From JABFRJ01 sp963847145 (GTDB lineage: Bacteria > Pseudomonadota > Alphaproteobacteria > Rhizobiales > Hyphomicrobiaceae): a DNA stretch of 64,000 nucleotides. The translations under genes and the position numbers were made by a program. The notes below the pieces were generated by a model that was not told the origin of the DNA, searched no databases, and worked only from the letters and a program-made list of their open reading frames with translations. The first letter of the stretch is position 1, and each line of letters starts with the position of its first letter. Positions 9,901 to 22,500 of this stretch are shown here, piece by piece. The stretch covers positions 930,001 through 994,000 of the forward strand of contig CAWJYN010000003.1 of assembly GCA_963847145.1 (NCBI GenBank), read 5' to 3'.

Positions 9901-10537
9901 CGCGAATTTGAGCCAAATCAAGACCTTTGGGCGCGGTTTCATCGAAGCGGCCGCTCGCGTCATAGACGCGGAGCACGTATGTGACGGTGTCGCCGGCTTC
10001 TTTGGGCGCGCGCCATTGGGCGCCGCCGCGGTCGAGCTGGAGGAGGGCGATGGGTGTCTGGCGGGTGGTTGAGCCTTGCTCGAAGATGCGGATTTCGGCG
10101 CGCTTGATGAGGAGCGCGTAGTTCGAATGAGTGCGGAAGGTGACGAGGTCGCCCTTCAGCGCGGCATCGGGTGTGGCGACGACGTTGAGACGCGGCTCGG
10201 TGTTGAGGCCATCGTAGCGGATCTGGACGTCCGCGCGGGCGAGGGCGAGATCGGTGCAGCGCTGGCTGTCGACGTTGGCGCGTTCGGGCGAGCCATCGAC
10301 GTTTTTCCCGTCAACCGTGAAGGCGAAGGGCTCTGAGGGCGCGGACGTGTTGGCGGCGCAATCGCCGCGGGCACTGCTAGAGCCGAGCGTCGCGCGTTCG
10401 CTGCTGGGTGGCTTCGATGTGAGGCGCGCGTTAGCGGCCGGCTCGGCCGCGCGTGCGCCACTAGCGAGCGCGAAGAGCGCTGCAGCAGAAGCGGTTAGCA
10501 TCAGCAGACGGACGCGGGTGAGATGCGCCTGTGTCAT
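6944..10537 (-). CDS. Outer-membrane beta-barrel protein paired with giant adhesin
   Basis: A 1,197-residue secreted protein. The start at 10537 has GGAGAG eight bases upstream and a clear signal peptide with ASGARAAE at the likely cleavage site. The first 350 residues hold beta-sandwich segments with Ig-like character. Around residue 395 is YYPIYGDDST, followed by APTRGKFYVRLEKG and a WGNF segment, a block I associate with outer-membrane partners of DUF11 surface proteins. The last 600 residues alternate polar and hydrophobic positions with many aromatic girdle residues, and the protein ends in phenylalanine (NAIGKF), the usual BAM recognition signal. No TonB box or plug domain was seen. It lies directly downstream of the giant repeat protein on the same strand, so a role in anchoring or exporting that protein is inferred. 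The exact family name is uncertain. Confidence 0.85.
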   Translation of the reverse strand: MTQAHLTRVRLLMLTASAAALFALASGARAAEPAANARLTSKPPSSERATLGSSSARGDCAANTSAPSEPFAFTVDGKNVDGSPERANVDSQRCTDLALARADVQIRYDGLNTEPRLNVVATPDAALKGDLVTFRTHSNYALLIKRAEIRIFEQGSTTRQTPIALLQLDRGGAQWRAPKEAGDTVTYVLRVYDASGRFDETAPKGLDLAQIRGGKHKPDDVMAIYNGNALEVRNIPISGGAVLVSGRNVPAGHTVTVMGIPAPVDAKGDFAIRQIVASGEHQIEVAIADKKGMASVFSRSAIVPDHDFFYVALADLTVGRNATTGPMAILNPDRADEFKDQVFVNGRLAFYLKGKVQGDTLLTASADTRDQPIQHMFSNFDSKDPRYLLRNLDPNRYYPIYGDDSTLVEDAPTRGKFYVRLEKGDNNIVWGNFKTTITGTEFVRYERGLYGARAQAKTESSTRFGERRAQVEVFAAEPGTLGARDVFRGTGGTLYYMSRQNITQGSERVTIEQRDANTGLVLKTRGLVATQDYDVNYLQGRIMLRSPLSSTGSSDFIVQSGSLSGNDQYIVVNYEYAPSLQATSDKAVGSRASTWVTDNVEVGVTGYNQTTPGEKLAIGGADVTLRLSPGTYVKLEGARSNGPGSGEQLSLDGGFTFSSRSTGGAPAWARRVETAADLSEIIKGADGRLSAYWKEKDRDFSGPGELTLSRGGREYGAKSVVQLDQRWSSKTKVDGRQDEYRTYSAAEQNVSYSFNQYWKATVGARFDNNNVAQFTQSPILNQQGHRTDAAVRLHYDSNRDWGTYVFGQATLNRSGDRNANNRIGVGGNVRLNETTKGTAELSHGNGGVGGKIGIEHKVDERRTSYLNYGLDPDRTDIITRGGTGVLTSGTRERFSDSFSVFGEERLKHGGGFSGLTHAFGLDFVPVEHWKAGLVLETGKLSDPLQGDLKRTAISPSLGYSHKGLTYAGRYEYRHDDITTVASNSVRDTYLTNNTLVNKLNLDWRAIGKLNGSYSTSNQGDFYRGNYLEAVTGFAYRPAHNDRLNALFKYTYFYDLPSPGQRAGIGGVGDYSQQSHVLSMDATYDLTTFVTLGGKYAVKTGSIKDNTLHGPWLDSKTQLLIGRLDLHLVKEWDLTLEVRSLDVFTAKDRQAGALIAVYRHLGDNFKFGVGYNFTNFTDDLTNLSSNNKGVFVNAIGKF

Positions 10538-13500
10538 TGAACTCTCCAGATGGTGCACATGACGCGCCGCTGGCCAGCACTTGGTGCGACCGACGACGCG
10601 CTACCCCCGACGTGGGGGACTGACGCAACGCAACTGAGGAACCAAGACACTCGGTCTTGGATGGGTGAGGCGCGCAGTCTTTTACTTCTGCGCACTGCGG
10701 TCGGCGTAGATTTCGGTTTCGACGGGCAGTGATGTAGGGGGTGCCTTCACGCTTCCATTGCTCGCGGATGGCATCGGCGAGGGCTTTCACGCGGGCTTCG
10801 GCCAAGGCGTTGTCTTCCTGCAGACGGCGGCGGTAGCTGATGCGCAGCACGGAGCGCTCCTGCTTCAAGGCGTCGAAGATCTTGGGCAGACCTTCCTGCC
10901 ATTTCGGCATGAGGCGCGTGCCACCGGGTTCGAAGGCGGCGTCGGCCAATTCAAGGCGGGCGACGCGGGTGATGGCGGCGCCGAAGTTGATCTTGGCCAT
11001 CTTGCCGGCGGTGATGCGGATGACGCGCGGGTTTTCCGTTGTCATGCGATAGCCAGTCGGCAGGGTGCGCTCGTCCAACTTCAAGATGAAGTTGGTGCCG
11101 CGGTCGCTTTCGGGGATGTCGGCACAGGCGATGTGGAAGCGGCCTTCGGCATCTGTCGTGATGAGCTGGCCGCGGGCGGTGACGAGGCGGACGTTGGCGA
11201 TCCCGCGCTTGCCGTCGGTGGCGTAGCCGCTGCGGTCGACGTCGTCGAAGACTTTGCCGATGATGTCGGTGCAGTCGAAGGTCGGGTCGCCGATCATGCG
11301 GACGGTGGCGCGGCCGACGTTGGAGAGTACAGTGCCGGTACCATCAGTGACCCAGGCTTCGTTGGTGAATTCGCCCATCCCGATGCCGGCGCCGGCAATG
11401 AGCACGAGCTTGAGGACCAGCGGCTTGGCGGTGGCAATGGTGACATTGGGCCAGGATAGCGTGCGGCCGTTGATGACCGGTTCGCGGGCGATGCCGTCGA
11501 TTGACGCCGAGGTGACGCGGTATTTGAAGCCGGCCGGCATGACATCGATCAGCGTTACGCCGGTGCGGGTGACATCGCCGGCGTTGCGGACGGTAATGGT
11601 GTAGGGCACCAGTTCGCCGCGGGCGATATCGGTCTTTGGCGTGACTTTGGAGACGATCAGCGGCGCGTTGGCAACGAAGCCGAGCGGCGACGAGCTGGTG
11701 CGGGTCGCGGTTGTTGAGATGCCGGTGCCGTTGAAGGCGGTCTTGCCGACGACGGTATTGCCGAAACCGCCGCTGGACGGGTTGGGCCCCGGATCGAAGG
11801 TGATGTCGAGGCGGAAGGTGATGACTTCGCCGACGTCGAGTTTCTCACCGCTCCCAGTGAACAGGTTCGGTGACGTGGCCGTCGCCGTGAACAGCGGGTT
11901 GGTTGTGCCCAGTGCGCCGCGGCTGCTGGAGACAATTGATCTCAGCCTGGCGAGCTTAACGCTAGCGCCCTTCGGGAGTTGCGCGAGGTAGTCGTCGATC
12001 ACCTGGACGTTGGTGAGATCGACATTGCCGTTGTTGGTGAGCTTGATTTCGAACGAACCCGTAAACGTGCCGTCACCGTTGTTGGTGGCGATGGCGTTCG
12101 GGTTTGTTGTGACTATCACGATCTTGAAGTCGGGTCTCTGGGTCGCATTGATCGTCAGGGAGACGACGGGCGAGGAAACAGTGCTGCTCTTGGCGGAGGC
12201 GGTATTCGTCACAGAGCCAGCGTCAAGATCGAGTTGCGTGACGGCGTAGGTGCCCGTGCACGTGATGACGGCGTTCGGCGCGAGGCCGCCAGATGGCAAG
12301 CCCGGGCAGCTGACCGACGGAATTTTGTTGTCAGTGACGGTGATCGCCGTCAGCAGCGAAACGTTGCCGGTGTTGGTGACTTGGTAGCTGTAGGGCAGCA
12401 CTTCGCCGGCGATGACGAAGGTGGTGGCGGTTGACGATTTGACGATCGCCAGCGCCGGGCTCTGCGTGCCGACGATGGTGTAGGTGACGGGCGGCGAGAC
12501 GAGCGTGCCGGACTTGGCGGAGGCGATGTTGGTGATGGAGCCCGCATCGAGATCGGCTTGCGTGACCATGTAGGAGCCCGTGCACGTGATAAAGCCGTTC
12601 GGCGCTAGGCCGGCAGGCAGCAAGCCGGGGCAGGTGATGGCGGCGATCTTGTCGTCGGTGACGGAGATCGGCGCGGTAATTGTGATGTTGCCAGTGTTGG
12701 TGACTTTGTAGTTGTAGGGAATGGACGCTCCGAGGACGGAGAACGTCGTGACCGATGATGACTTCTGGAGCGACAGAGCTGGCGATTGCGCAGCGATGAC
12801 GGTGAAGTTGACGGTGGGCGAGAGCAGGGCGCCTGAGGCTGCGGTGGCGGTGTTGACGAGGCTGCCGGCGTCGAGATCGGCTTGTGTGGTGAGATAACCG
12901 CCAGTGCAGATGATGGAGGCGTTGGGGGCCAGTCCGCCAACAGGCAGCGCGGGGCAAATGATGCTGGAGATCTTGTTGTCGGTGACGGTGAGCGCCGCGG
13001 TGAGTGTGGTGTTGCCGAGGTTGGTGACGCGATAGCTATAAGGAATATAGGTGCCGACCTTGCCGAAGGTGAGTGTCACCGTAGACTTCGAGATGCCGAG
13101 CGCGGGCGCCTGGACGGCTGGCACAGTGACGTTTGAGGCGAGCGACGTGGTGCTGCCAGATTTGGCTGAGGCGATGTTGGTGACGCCGCCAGCGTCGAGG
13201 TCCGCTTGGGTGGTGGCGTAGGCGCCCGTGCAGGTGATGAACGCATTCGGCACCAAGCCGCCAGCCGGCAACGCGGGGCAGGTCACAACAGCAATCTTGT
13301 TGTCGAAGACGCTGACAGGTGCCGCGATGGTGGTGTTGCCGGAGTTGATGACTTTGTAGCTGTAGGTGATCGACGTGTTGGGCAGTGCGAAGCTGGTGGT
13401 GGTGGTGGACTTGGTGATGGACAGACCCGGGGCCTGAGCGGCATTGATCGTCAGGCCGCCGGTCGGGGAGATCGTGCTGCCAGACTTGGCGGAGGCGGTG

Positions 13501-16500
13501 TTGCTCACGGAGCCTGCATCAACGTCAGCTTGGCCCGTGGTGTAAGTGCCGGTGCAGGTGATCGATGCGTTCGGCGCGAGGCCGCCGGCTGGGAGTGCCG
13601 GGCAGGTGACGGACGCGATCTTATTGTCGGTGACCGAAATCGCGGATGTGAGTGTGACGTTACCGGCGTTGGTGACGAGATAGCTGTAGGGGATGACTGT
13701 GCCGGCGCTGGTGAAGACGGTGGACGGGGAAGACTTGACGATGGTCAGTGCCGGGGCCTGGGCGGCGTTGATGGAGAGGCTGGTAGTGGGCGACGTTGTG
13801 GCGCCGGAGCTGGCGGTGGCGGTGTTGGTGATGGTGCCGGCGTCGAGGTCGAGCTGGGTGACAGTATAGCTGCCGGTGCAGGTGATGAAGGCTTGTGGCG
13901 CAAGACCGCCAACGGGCAACGCGGGGCACGTCATCGCCGCGATCTTGTTGTCGGCGACGGTGATGGCCGCGGTGAGCGTGACGTTGCCGGCGTTGGTGAC
14001 TTTGTAGCTGTAGGGGATCGACGCGCCGAGGGTTGTGAAGCTGGTGGTGGTTGACGCTTTGACGACGGACAGCGCCGGCGTTTGCGCGGCGTTGACGGTG
14101 ACAGTAGCGTTTGACGACGTCGCCGTGCCGGACGATGCGCTCGCGATGTTGATCACTTTGCCGGCGTCGAGGTCGGCCTGGGTGATGGTGTAGTTGCCGA
14201 GACAGGTGAGTGAGGCACCTGGCACGAGGCCGCCAGCGGGCAGCGCGGGGCAGGCGACAGACGCGATCTTGTTATCGGCAATCGTGATCGCTGATGTGAG
14301 CGTGACGTTGCCAGAGTTGGTGACCTGGTAGGTGTAGGCAATGGAACCGCCTAGCGTCGCAAAGCTGGTAGCGGTGGTGGATTTGACGAGGGTGAGAGCT
14401 GGCAACTTGGTGGCGTTGACGGTGGCGGTGCCTGTTGGCGACGTGGTCCCGCCCGATGACGCCGCGGCGACGTTGGTGACTTTGCCGGCATCGAGATCGG
14501 CTTGGGTGGTGAGATAGCTGCCGGTGCAGATGATGAACTGCGTCGGCGCGAGGCCGCCAGCGGGGAGAGCCGGGCAGGTGACGGAGGCGATTTTGTCGTC
14601 GGTGACAGTGATTGCCGACGACAGCGTCACGTTGCCGGCGTTGATGACCTTGTAGCTGTAGGGGATCGACACGCCGGTGGCGGAAAATGCTGTGGTGGTG
14701 GTGGATTTCTGGATCGTCAGCGCGGGGGTTTGTGCGCCGTTGAGGGTGTGGGTGAAGGGTGGCGTCGACGTCGTCGTGGCGGACTTGGCGTAGGCGGTGT
14801 TGACGACAGAGCCAGCGTCGATGTCGGCCTGGGTGATGAGATAAGCGCCGGTGCAGGCGATGGACGCCGCGGGGGCGAGGCCAGCGGACGGCAGTGCGGG
14901 GCAACTGACGGACGCGATCTTGTTATCGGTGACGGTGACGGCAGCCGTCATGGTGACGTTGCCGGTGTTGGTGACAGCGAAGGTGTACGGGATCGACTGA
15001 CCAACCGTCGAGAACGTGGTGGCGGTGGTGGCCTTGACCACGCCGAGCGACGGGTTCTGCACGGCGTTGACGGTGGCGCTGACGAGTGGCGAGGTGACGA
15101 CGCCATCGGTGGCGGAAGCAACGTTGGTGATGGAGCCGGCGTCGAGGTCGGACTGCTTGGTGGCATAGGTGGCGGTGCAGGTGAGCGTCTGGGTGGGTGC
15201 GAGGCCGCCAGCAGGGATGGCAGGGCAGGAGAGCGCACCAAGTTTGTTGTCGGTGACGCTAATCGGGGATGCGGCTGGAATGGTGATGTTACCGGAATTG
15301 GTGACGACGTAGGTGTAGGTGATGGTGGTGTTGTTGGCTGCGAACGTGGTGGGCGAGCCAGACTTGGCGAGTGTCAGCGCGCGGTTCTGTGCGGCCGGCA
15401 ACGAATGGCTGCTGATGGGGGAGGTGGTGGTGCCGGACTTAGCCGTGGCGACGTTGACGACGGACCCGGCGTCGAGATCGGCTTGGGTGGTGAGGTAGGA
15501 GCCATTGCAGGTGACGGACGCACCAGGAGCGAGGCCCGGGGCGATCGGCGGACAGGTGACGGCCGTGATCTTGGTGTCGGCGACAGTGATGGCGGCTGTC
15601 AGCGTGACGTTGCCGGTGTTGGTGACAACGAACGTGTAGGGGACCGACACGTTGACAGCGGTGAAGCTGGTGGTGGCCGTGTCTTTGGCGATTTTGAGCG
15701 CGGGTGCTTGCGTGGCGGTAACAGTGGCGGTGACTTGTGGTGACGTGGCGGTGCCGTCGGTGGCGGTGGCCATATTCACGACGGAACCGGCATCGAGGTC
15801 GGCCTGGGTGATGACGTAGGCGGCGGTGCAGGTGAGCGTGGCGTTGGGTGCCAGGCCGCCGGCGGGCAGGCCGGGGCAGGAAACGCTGGAGATTTTGTTG
15901 TCTGACACAGAGACGCTAGCGGACGCGGGGATGGTGACGTTGCCGGTGTTGCGGACGACATAGGTGTAGCTGATCGACGCGCCAACGGTTGCGTAAGTGC
16001 TGGTAGACGGCGTCTTGGTCAGTGTGAGGGCGTGCGTCTGCGTGCCGTTCTGGGTGTGGACGGTGGGTGGTGTGGACGTGGTGGTGCCGGACTTGGCGGT
16101 GGCAGTGTTGACGAGGATGCCGGCGTCGAGGTCAGCCTGCGTGATGGTGTAGGTGCCGGAGCATGCGTGTGTGGCGCCGACGAGGAGACCGCCAGCGGGG
16201 AGCGCGGGACAGGTGACGGAGGCAATCTTGTCGTCGGAAATGCTGATCGGCGTGGTGATAGTGACGTTGCCGGTGTTCTGGGCGGCGAACGTGTAAGTGA
16301 TGGTCTGGCCGACGGTGGCGTAAGGCGCAGGCGGCGCGGTTTTGGCCAGAGTGAGTTGCGGCTTCTGGTCAACCGGGATGGTGAGGCCGACGGTGTTGGA
16401 GCCAACGGTGGTCGTGGCCGTGCCGGAGCTGGCGGTGGCGGTGTTGACAACGTTGCCGCTGTCGAAATCAGCCTGGGTCGCGTTGTAGGTGGCGGTGCAG

Positions 16501-19500
16501 GTGATGGTGGCGTTGACGGCGAGGCCAGCACCGACCGGGCAGGTGATCGTGCCGATCTTGCTGTCGGTGATGACGACGGGCTTGGTGAGCGTGACGTTGC
16601 CGGTGTTCTTGGCGTCGAAGCTGTAGGTGATGGACTGGTTGAGCGTGGTGACGAGGCTGGTCGCGGATGATTTGGTGATCGTCAGCTTCGGCGTTTGCGA
16701 TCCTGTGAGCGTGACGGTGACGGTGGGCGAGGTGATGAGGCCGGAGATCGCAGAGGCGGTGTTGAGGACGTTGCCACCGTCGATGTCGGCTTGCGTGACG
16801 GTGTAGTTGGCAGAACAGGTGATCGACGCGCCGGGGATGAGGCCTGCGCCGATGGAGGGGCAAGAGACGGACGCGATCTTGCTATCGGAAACGGAGATGG
16901 CCGCTGTGAGCGTGGTGTTACCCGCATTGGTGACGACGAAGCTGTAGGGAATTACCTCGTTCAGCGTGGTGTAGGTTGTCGCGGTGGTCGATTTAGCAAT
17001 CGAGAGCTTCGGCGTGCGCGTGGAATTGATGGTGAGGCTGGTGGCCGGCGAGGTAGTGAGGCCTGACTTGGCAGAGGCGGTGTTGGTGATGCCGCCCGCG
17101 TCGACGTCGGCTTGCGTGGTGAGATAGCTGCCGGTGCAGGTGATGGCGGCGCCGGGCGCGAGGCCGGGGGCGATGGACGGGCAGGAGATGGACGCGATTT
17201 TGTTATCGGCGACGGTGACCGCCGCCGTGAGCGTCGAGTTGCCGGTGTTGGTGACGAGGTAGCTGTAGGGGATTGTGATGTTGGCAGCGTTGAAGTTCGA
17301 CGTCGTTGAAGACTTAATGACGGTGAGCGCGGGCGACTGCGCGGATGGAACGGTGAGGTTGACGGTGGGCGAGGTGGTCGTGGGGCCGGACTTCGCGAAC
17401 GCGGCATTGGTGACGCCGCCGTTGTCGATGTCGGCTTGGGTGGTCATGTAGCTGCTGGTGCAGGTGATGAACGCCGCAGGCGCGAGGCCGCCAGCGGGCA
17501 ATGCGGGGCAGGCGACCGACGCGATCTTGTTGTCGGTGACGGCGATCGCCGACGTGAGCGTGGTGTTGCCGGCGTTGGTGACCTTGTAGCTGTAGGGGAT
17601 CGAGGCGCCGATTGTGGAGAACGATGCCGCCGATGACGTTTTGAGGACTGTGAGCGCCGGTGTCTGCGTGGCGTTGATGGTCAGCGATTTGAGGGGCGCG
17701 ACGACGGAGCCAGACGCGGCGCTGGCGGTGTTGGTGATAGCGCCGGCGTCGACGTCGGCTTGCGTGGTGAGGTAGCTGCCGGTGCAGGTGATGAATGCCG
17801 CGGGTGCGAGGCCGCCAGCGGGAAGGGCAGGGCAGGTGACGGAGGCGATCTTGTCGTCGGTGACAGAGATGGCAGACGTGAGCGTGGTGTTGCCGCTGTT
17901 AGAGACCTTGTAGCTGTAGGAGATCGTCACGCCAGGTGCCGTGAACGCCGCGGTGGTGGATGATTTGATGAGGGTGAGTGCGGGCGCGAGCACGGCTGGC
18001 AGGGTGTGGCTGTCGGTTGGTGACGTCGTCGCCCCGGACTTCGCGGATGCTGTGTTGACGACGGAGCCAGCGTCGAGATCGGCTTGGGTGGTGAGATAGC
18101 TGCCGGTGCAGGTGATGAAAGCGCCAGGCGTCAGGCCTGTGCCAACGGACGGGCAAGTGATGGCTGCGATCTTGCTATCGGTGACGGTGACAGCTGAGGT
18201 GAGCGTGATGTTGCCGGTATTGGTGACCTTGAATGTGTAGGGCACGGACACGCCGGTGGCGCTGAAGTTGGCGGTGGTGGTGGCTTTGACGATGGAGAGC
18301 GCAGGCGTCTGCGTTGCCGTAACGGTGGCGGACACGGTGGGCGAGGTGGCGACACCATCGGTGGCGGACGCGCTATTGGTGATGGAGCCGGCATCCAGAT
18401 CGGATTGCTTGGTGAGGTAGGTGGCCGTGCAGGTCAGCGTGGCATTCGGCGCGAGGCCGGTGGCGGGGAGCGCGGGGCAGGAAACGGTGGCGAGTTTGTT
18501 GTCGGAGACCGTGATGACGGTGGCTGGCGGCAGCGTGACGTTGCCGGTGTTCCTGACGACGTAGGTGTAGCTGATGGTGACGCCGGTGGCCGCGAATGAC
18601 GTGGGCGAGGCCGCCTTGGTCATTGTCAAGCCGTGATTCTGGCTGGCGGGCAGGGTGTGGCTGCCGCCGGGTGAGGTGACGGTACCGGATTTGGCAACGG
18701 CGGTGTTGACGACGGAGCCAGCGTCGAGATCGGCCTGGGTGGTGGTGTAGCTGCCGGTGCAAGTGATGGACGCGTTGGGGGCGAGGCCGCCGGCGGGGAG
18801 CGCGGGGCAGGTGACGGTCGCGATCTTGTTGTCAGTGACGGTGACGGCGGCGGTGAGGGTGGTGTTGCCGGCGTTGGTGACGACGAATGTGTAGGGCACG
18901 GAGACGCCGACGGCGGAGATGCTGGCGGTGGTCGTGTCTTTGACGATTTTCAGCGCGGGTGTCTGCGTGGCAGTTGCTGTGGCGGTGGCGTTTGGCGAGG
19001 TGAGCGCGCCGGCCGTGGCGGAGGCGATATTGACGATGGAGCCGGCATCCACATCGGCCTGGGTGGTGATGGTGGACGCGGTGCAGGTGAGTGTGGCGTT
19101 GGGTGCGAGGCCGCCGACGGGAATGGACGGGCACGAGACGGACGCGATTTTGTTGTCGGCGACGGTGACGGCGTTGGATGCGGGGATGGTGGTGTTGCCG
19201 GTGTTCCTGACGACGTAGGTGTAGGCGATGGCGACGCCGGGGGCGGTGAAGGTGGTGGGCGACGCGGTCTTGGTGAGGCCGATGGACGGCGTCTGGGTGG
19301 CGGGGATGGGCAGGGTGACGGTGGGTGAAGTGGTGGTGCCCGACTTGGATGAGGCCGCGTTGGTGACGCCGCCGGCGTCGACGTCGGCTTGGGTGGTGAG
19401 ATAGCTGCCGGTGCAGGTGATGAAGGCGCCGGGGGCAAGGCCCGCACCAATGGATGGGCAGGTGACCGAGGCGATCTTGTTGTCGGTGACGGTGACAGTG

Positions 19501-22500
19501 GACGTGAGCGTGACGTTGCCGGCGTTGGTGACCCTGTAGCTGTAGGGGATCGAGACGCCCGGTGCGCTGAAACTGCTGGTGGTGGAGGTTTTGAGGACGG
19601 TGAGCGCGGGGAACTGACTGGCGTTGATGGTGAAGATCGAGGTTGGCGAGGTGGTGAGGCCAGACTGAGCGGAGGCAGTGTTGCTGACGCCGCCGGCGTC
19701 AACGTCGGCTTGGGTGGTTGTGTAGCTGCCGGTGCAGGTGATGAAGGCAGCGGGTGCAAGGCCGCCGGCGGGGAGTGCCGGGCACGATACAGCTGGGACT
19801 TTGGGATCGGTGACGGTGATGGCCGACGTGAGGGTGACGTTGCCGGCGTTGGTGACTTTGAAGTTGTAGGGAATCGAAACGCCGGGTGCTGTGAAGCTGG
19901 TGGTGGCTGATGTTTTGAGAAGCGTCAGCGCGGACGATTGCATGGCGTTGAGGGTGACGCTGCTGGTGTTGGAGGCGAGTGCGCCGGACGCCGCAGAAGC
20001 GATGTTGGTGACGGAGCCCGCATCCATGTCGGCTTGCGAGATGGTGTAGACGCCAGAGCAGGTGATGGAATTGCCGAGCGTGAGGCCGCCGGCGGGGAGC
20101 GCGGGGCACGTCACGGAGGCGATCTTGTTGTCGGAGATGGTGACCGGCGTGGTGAGGGTAGTGTTGCCGGTGTTGGTGACTTGATAGGTGTAGGTGACGG
20201 TGGTGCCGGCGGCCGCGAAGCCGGTGGCGGCGGTGCCCTTCAAAAGCGAGATCGATGGCGTGCGGGTGGCGGGGACAGTGACGCTGTCGGACGGCGAGAG
20301 CGTGACGCCGGACTTGGCGGCGGCAGTGTTGGTGACGACGCCAGCGTCCACGTCAGCTTGCGTTGTGAGGTAGCTGGCGGTGCAGGTGATGAACGCGCCG
20401 GGGGCGAGGCCAGTGCCGGGCAGTGCCGGGCAGCTGATCGTGGGGATCTTGGTGTCGGCGACGGTGATGGCCGCAAACAACGTGACGGGGCCGCCGTTGG
20501 TGACCCTGTAGGAGAAGGGAATGCTGACGCCGGGGGCCGTGAAGCCCGTTGACGTCGTGGACTTGGCGAACGACAGGATCGGATCGGTGACGGCGATGTC
20601 GATAGAGGCGGTGTTGTTCGACGGATTGCCGTCGTTGGTGGCGCCGGTGGTACCGGGCACGGTGGTGCTGCCGTTGGCGGTGGGGGTGCCAGTGACGGTG
20701 CAGACGATGCTGGCGCCGGGGGCGACGGTGGTGGGCGTGGACGGCGCGCAGCTTGCCGAGAGGCCGGGTGGGAGTGCGCTGAGGGCGCAGGTGGCGGCGA
20801 TGGCGCTGGCGGCCGCGGTGGCGGCGTTCGTGCAGGTGTAGGTGCCGGTGTAGGGCTGGCCGATGCCGACCAAGGTCGGCAAGCCGGACATGTCGATGCT
20901 CATGTCGGAGCCGCCGACGGCGATGGACGTGGTGGCCTGATTGTTGCCGCCGGTGGTGGTGCCGCCGTTGGTGTCGTTGGTTGCGCCAGTGGTGGCGGTG
21001 ACGGTGTTCGAGCCCGTGGTGGTGGGTGTGCCGCTGACGGGGCAGGAGATGGTGCCGCCCGGTGCGACGCTGGCGGGTGTGGTGGGTGTGCAGGTGCCGA
21101 CGGTGACGCCAGCGGGGAGGCCGGTGACAGAGCACGTGGCGTTGAGAGCGGTGGCCGTGGCTGCTGCGTTGTTGGTGCAGGTGACGGTGCCGGTATAGAG
21201 CGCGCCGACGGTGGCGGTTGCGGGCAGGCCGGAAAGGTCCGGCGTCATGTCGCTACCGTTGGTGGCGAGTGTGGTTGTGGCCGTGTTGTTGGCGATGTTG
21301 GGATCGTTCGCGGCACCGGTGGTGCCGTTGACGGTCGACGAGCCGGGCGTGGTGGGTGTGCCGGTGACCGCGCAGCTTATCTGTGCGCCGGGGGCGACGG
21401 TGGCCGGTGGTGTGGGCGTGCACGACGTGGTGAGGCCGGCAGGCAGGCCGCTGACGCCGCAAGCAGCGGCGGTGGCGGTGATAGCAGGAGACGCGGCGTT
21501 GGTGCAGGTGAAGGTGCCGGTGTAGGGCACGCCGACGTTCAAGGTGGTAGGCACGCCGCTGAGATCGATGCGCATGTCGGAGCCCGACACGGCGATGGAT
21601 GCGGTGGTTTGGTTGTTGCCGCCGTTGGCGGCCTGTCCGTTGACGTCGTTGGTGGCGCCGGTGGTGACGGTGACGGTGGTTGAGCCTGATGCCGTGGGCG
21701 TGCCGGAGACGGGGCACGAAATGCTGGTGCCGGCGGCGACTGTGGCGGGCGGTGCGGGTGTGCAGGTGCCGACGGTGACGCCGGGTGGCAGGCCGGTGAC
21801 GGCGCAGGTGGCGCTGGCGGCGCCGGCCGTTGCGGTGGCGTTGTTGGTGCACTTGATGGTGCCGGAATAGGCAGTGCCGACGGTGGCGGTCAGCGGTAGG
21901 CCGGAGATGTCCGGCTGCATATCGGAGCCGGTGGTGGTGAGGGTGGCGGTGGCGGTATTGTTGCCGGCGTTGCCATCGTTGCTGGCGCCGGTGGTGCCAT
22001 TGACGGTGGAGGTGCCGGGTGTCGTTGGCGTGCCGGTGACGGTGCAGAGGATCTGCGCGCCGGGAGCGACGGAGGCGGGCAGAACCGGTGTGCACGACGT
22101 GGAGAGACCAGCTGGCAGGCCGGTGACGGCGCAGCTGGCAGCGGTGGCAGTGATGAGCGGCGAAGCGCCATTTTTGCAGACGAAAGTGCCGCTGTAAGGC
22201 GTGCCGACACTGAGCGTGGTGGGCAGACCGGTGAGGTCGATGCTCATGTCGGAAGCGTCGACAGCGACGGACTTGGTCAGCTGATTGTTGCCGCCGGTGG
22301 TGGTGCCGCCGTTGACGTCGTTGGTTGCGCCGGTGGTGGCGGTGACCGTGCTGGAACCTGGAGCCGTAGGTGTACCGGTGACGGGGCACGAGATGCTGGC
22401 ACCAGCCGCGACAGTAGCAGGCGGCGCGGGAACGCAGGTGCCGACAGTGACGCCGGGTGGCAGGCCGGAGACCGAGCACGACGCATTGATAGCGCTGGCG

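Noticed and set aside
10461..10681. The as-written last 70 or so codons of the giant adhesin as real protein
   Set aside because: They are cysteine/arginine-rich, overlap the next gene and appear only after a likely one-base shift.
14502..15743. Plus-strand open frame of 413 codons and many like it over 12-25 kb
   Set aside because: Shadow frames of the adhesin repeats; they show the repeat period but no independent homology.
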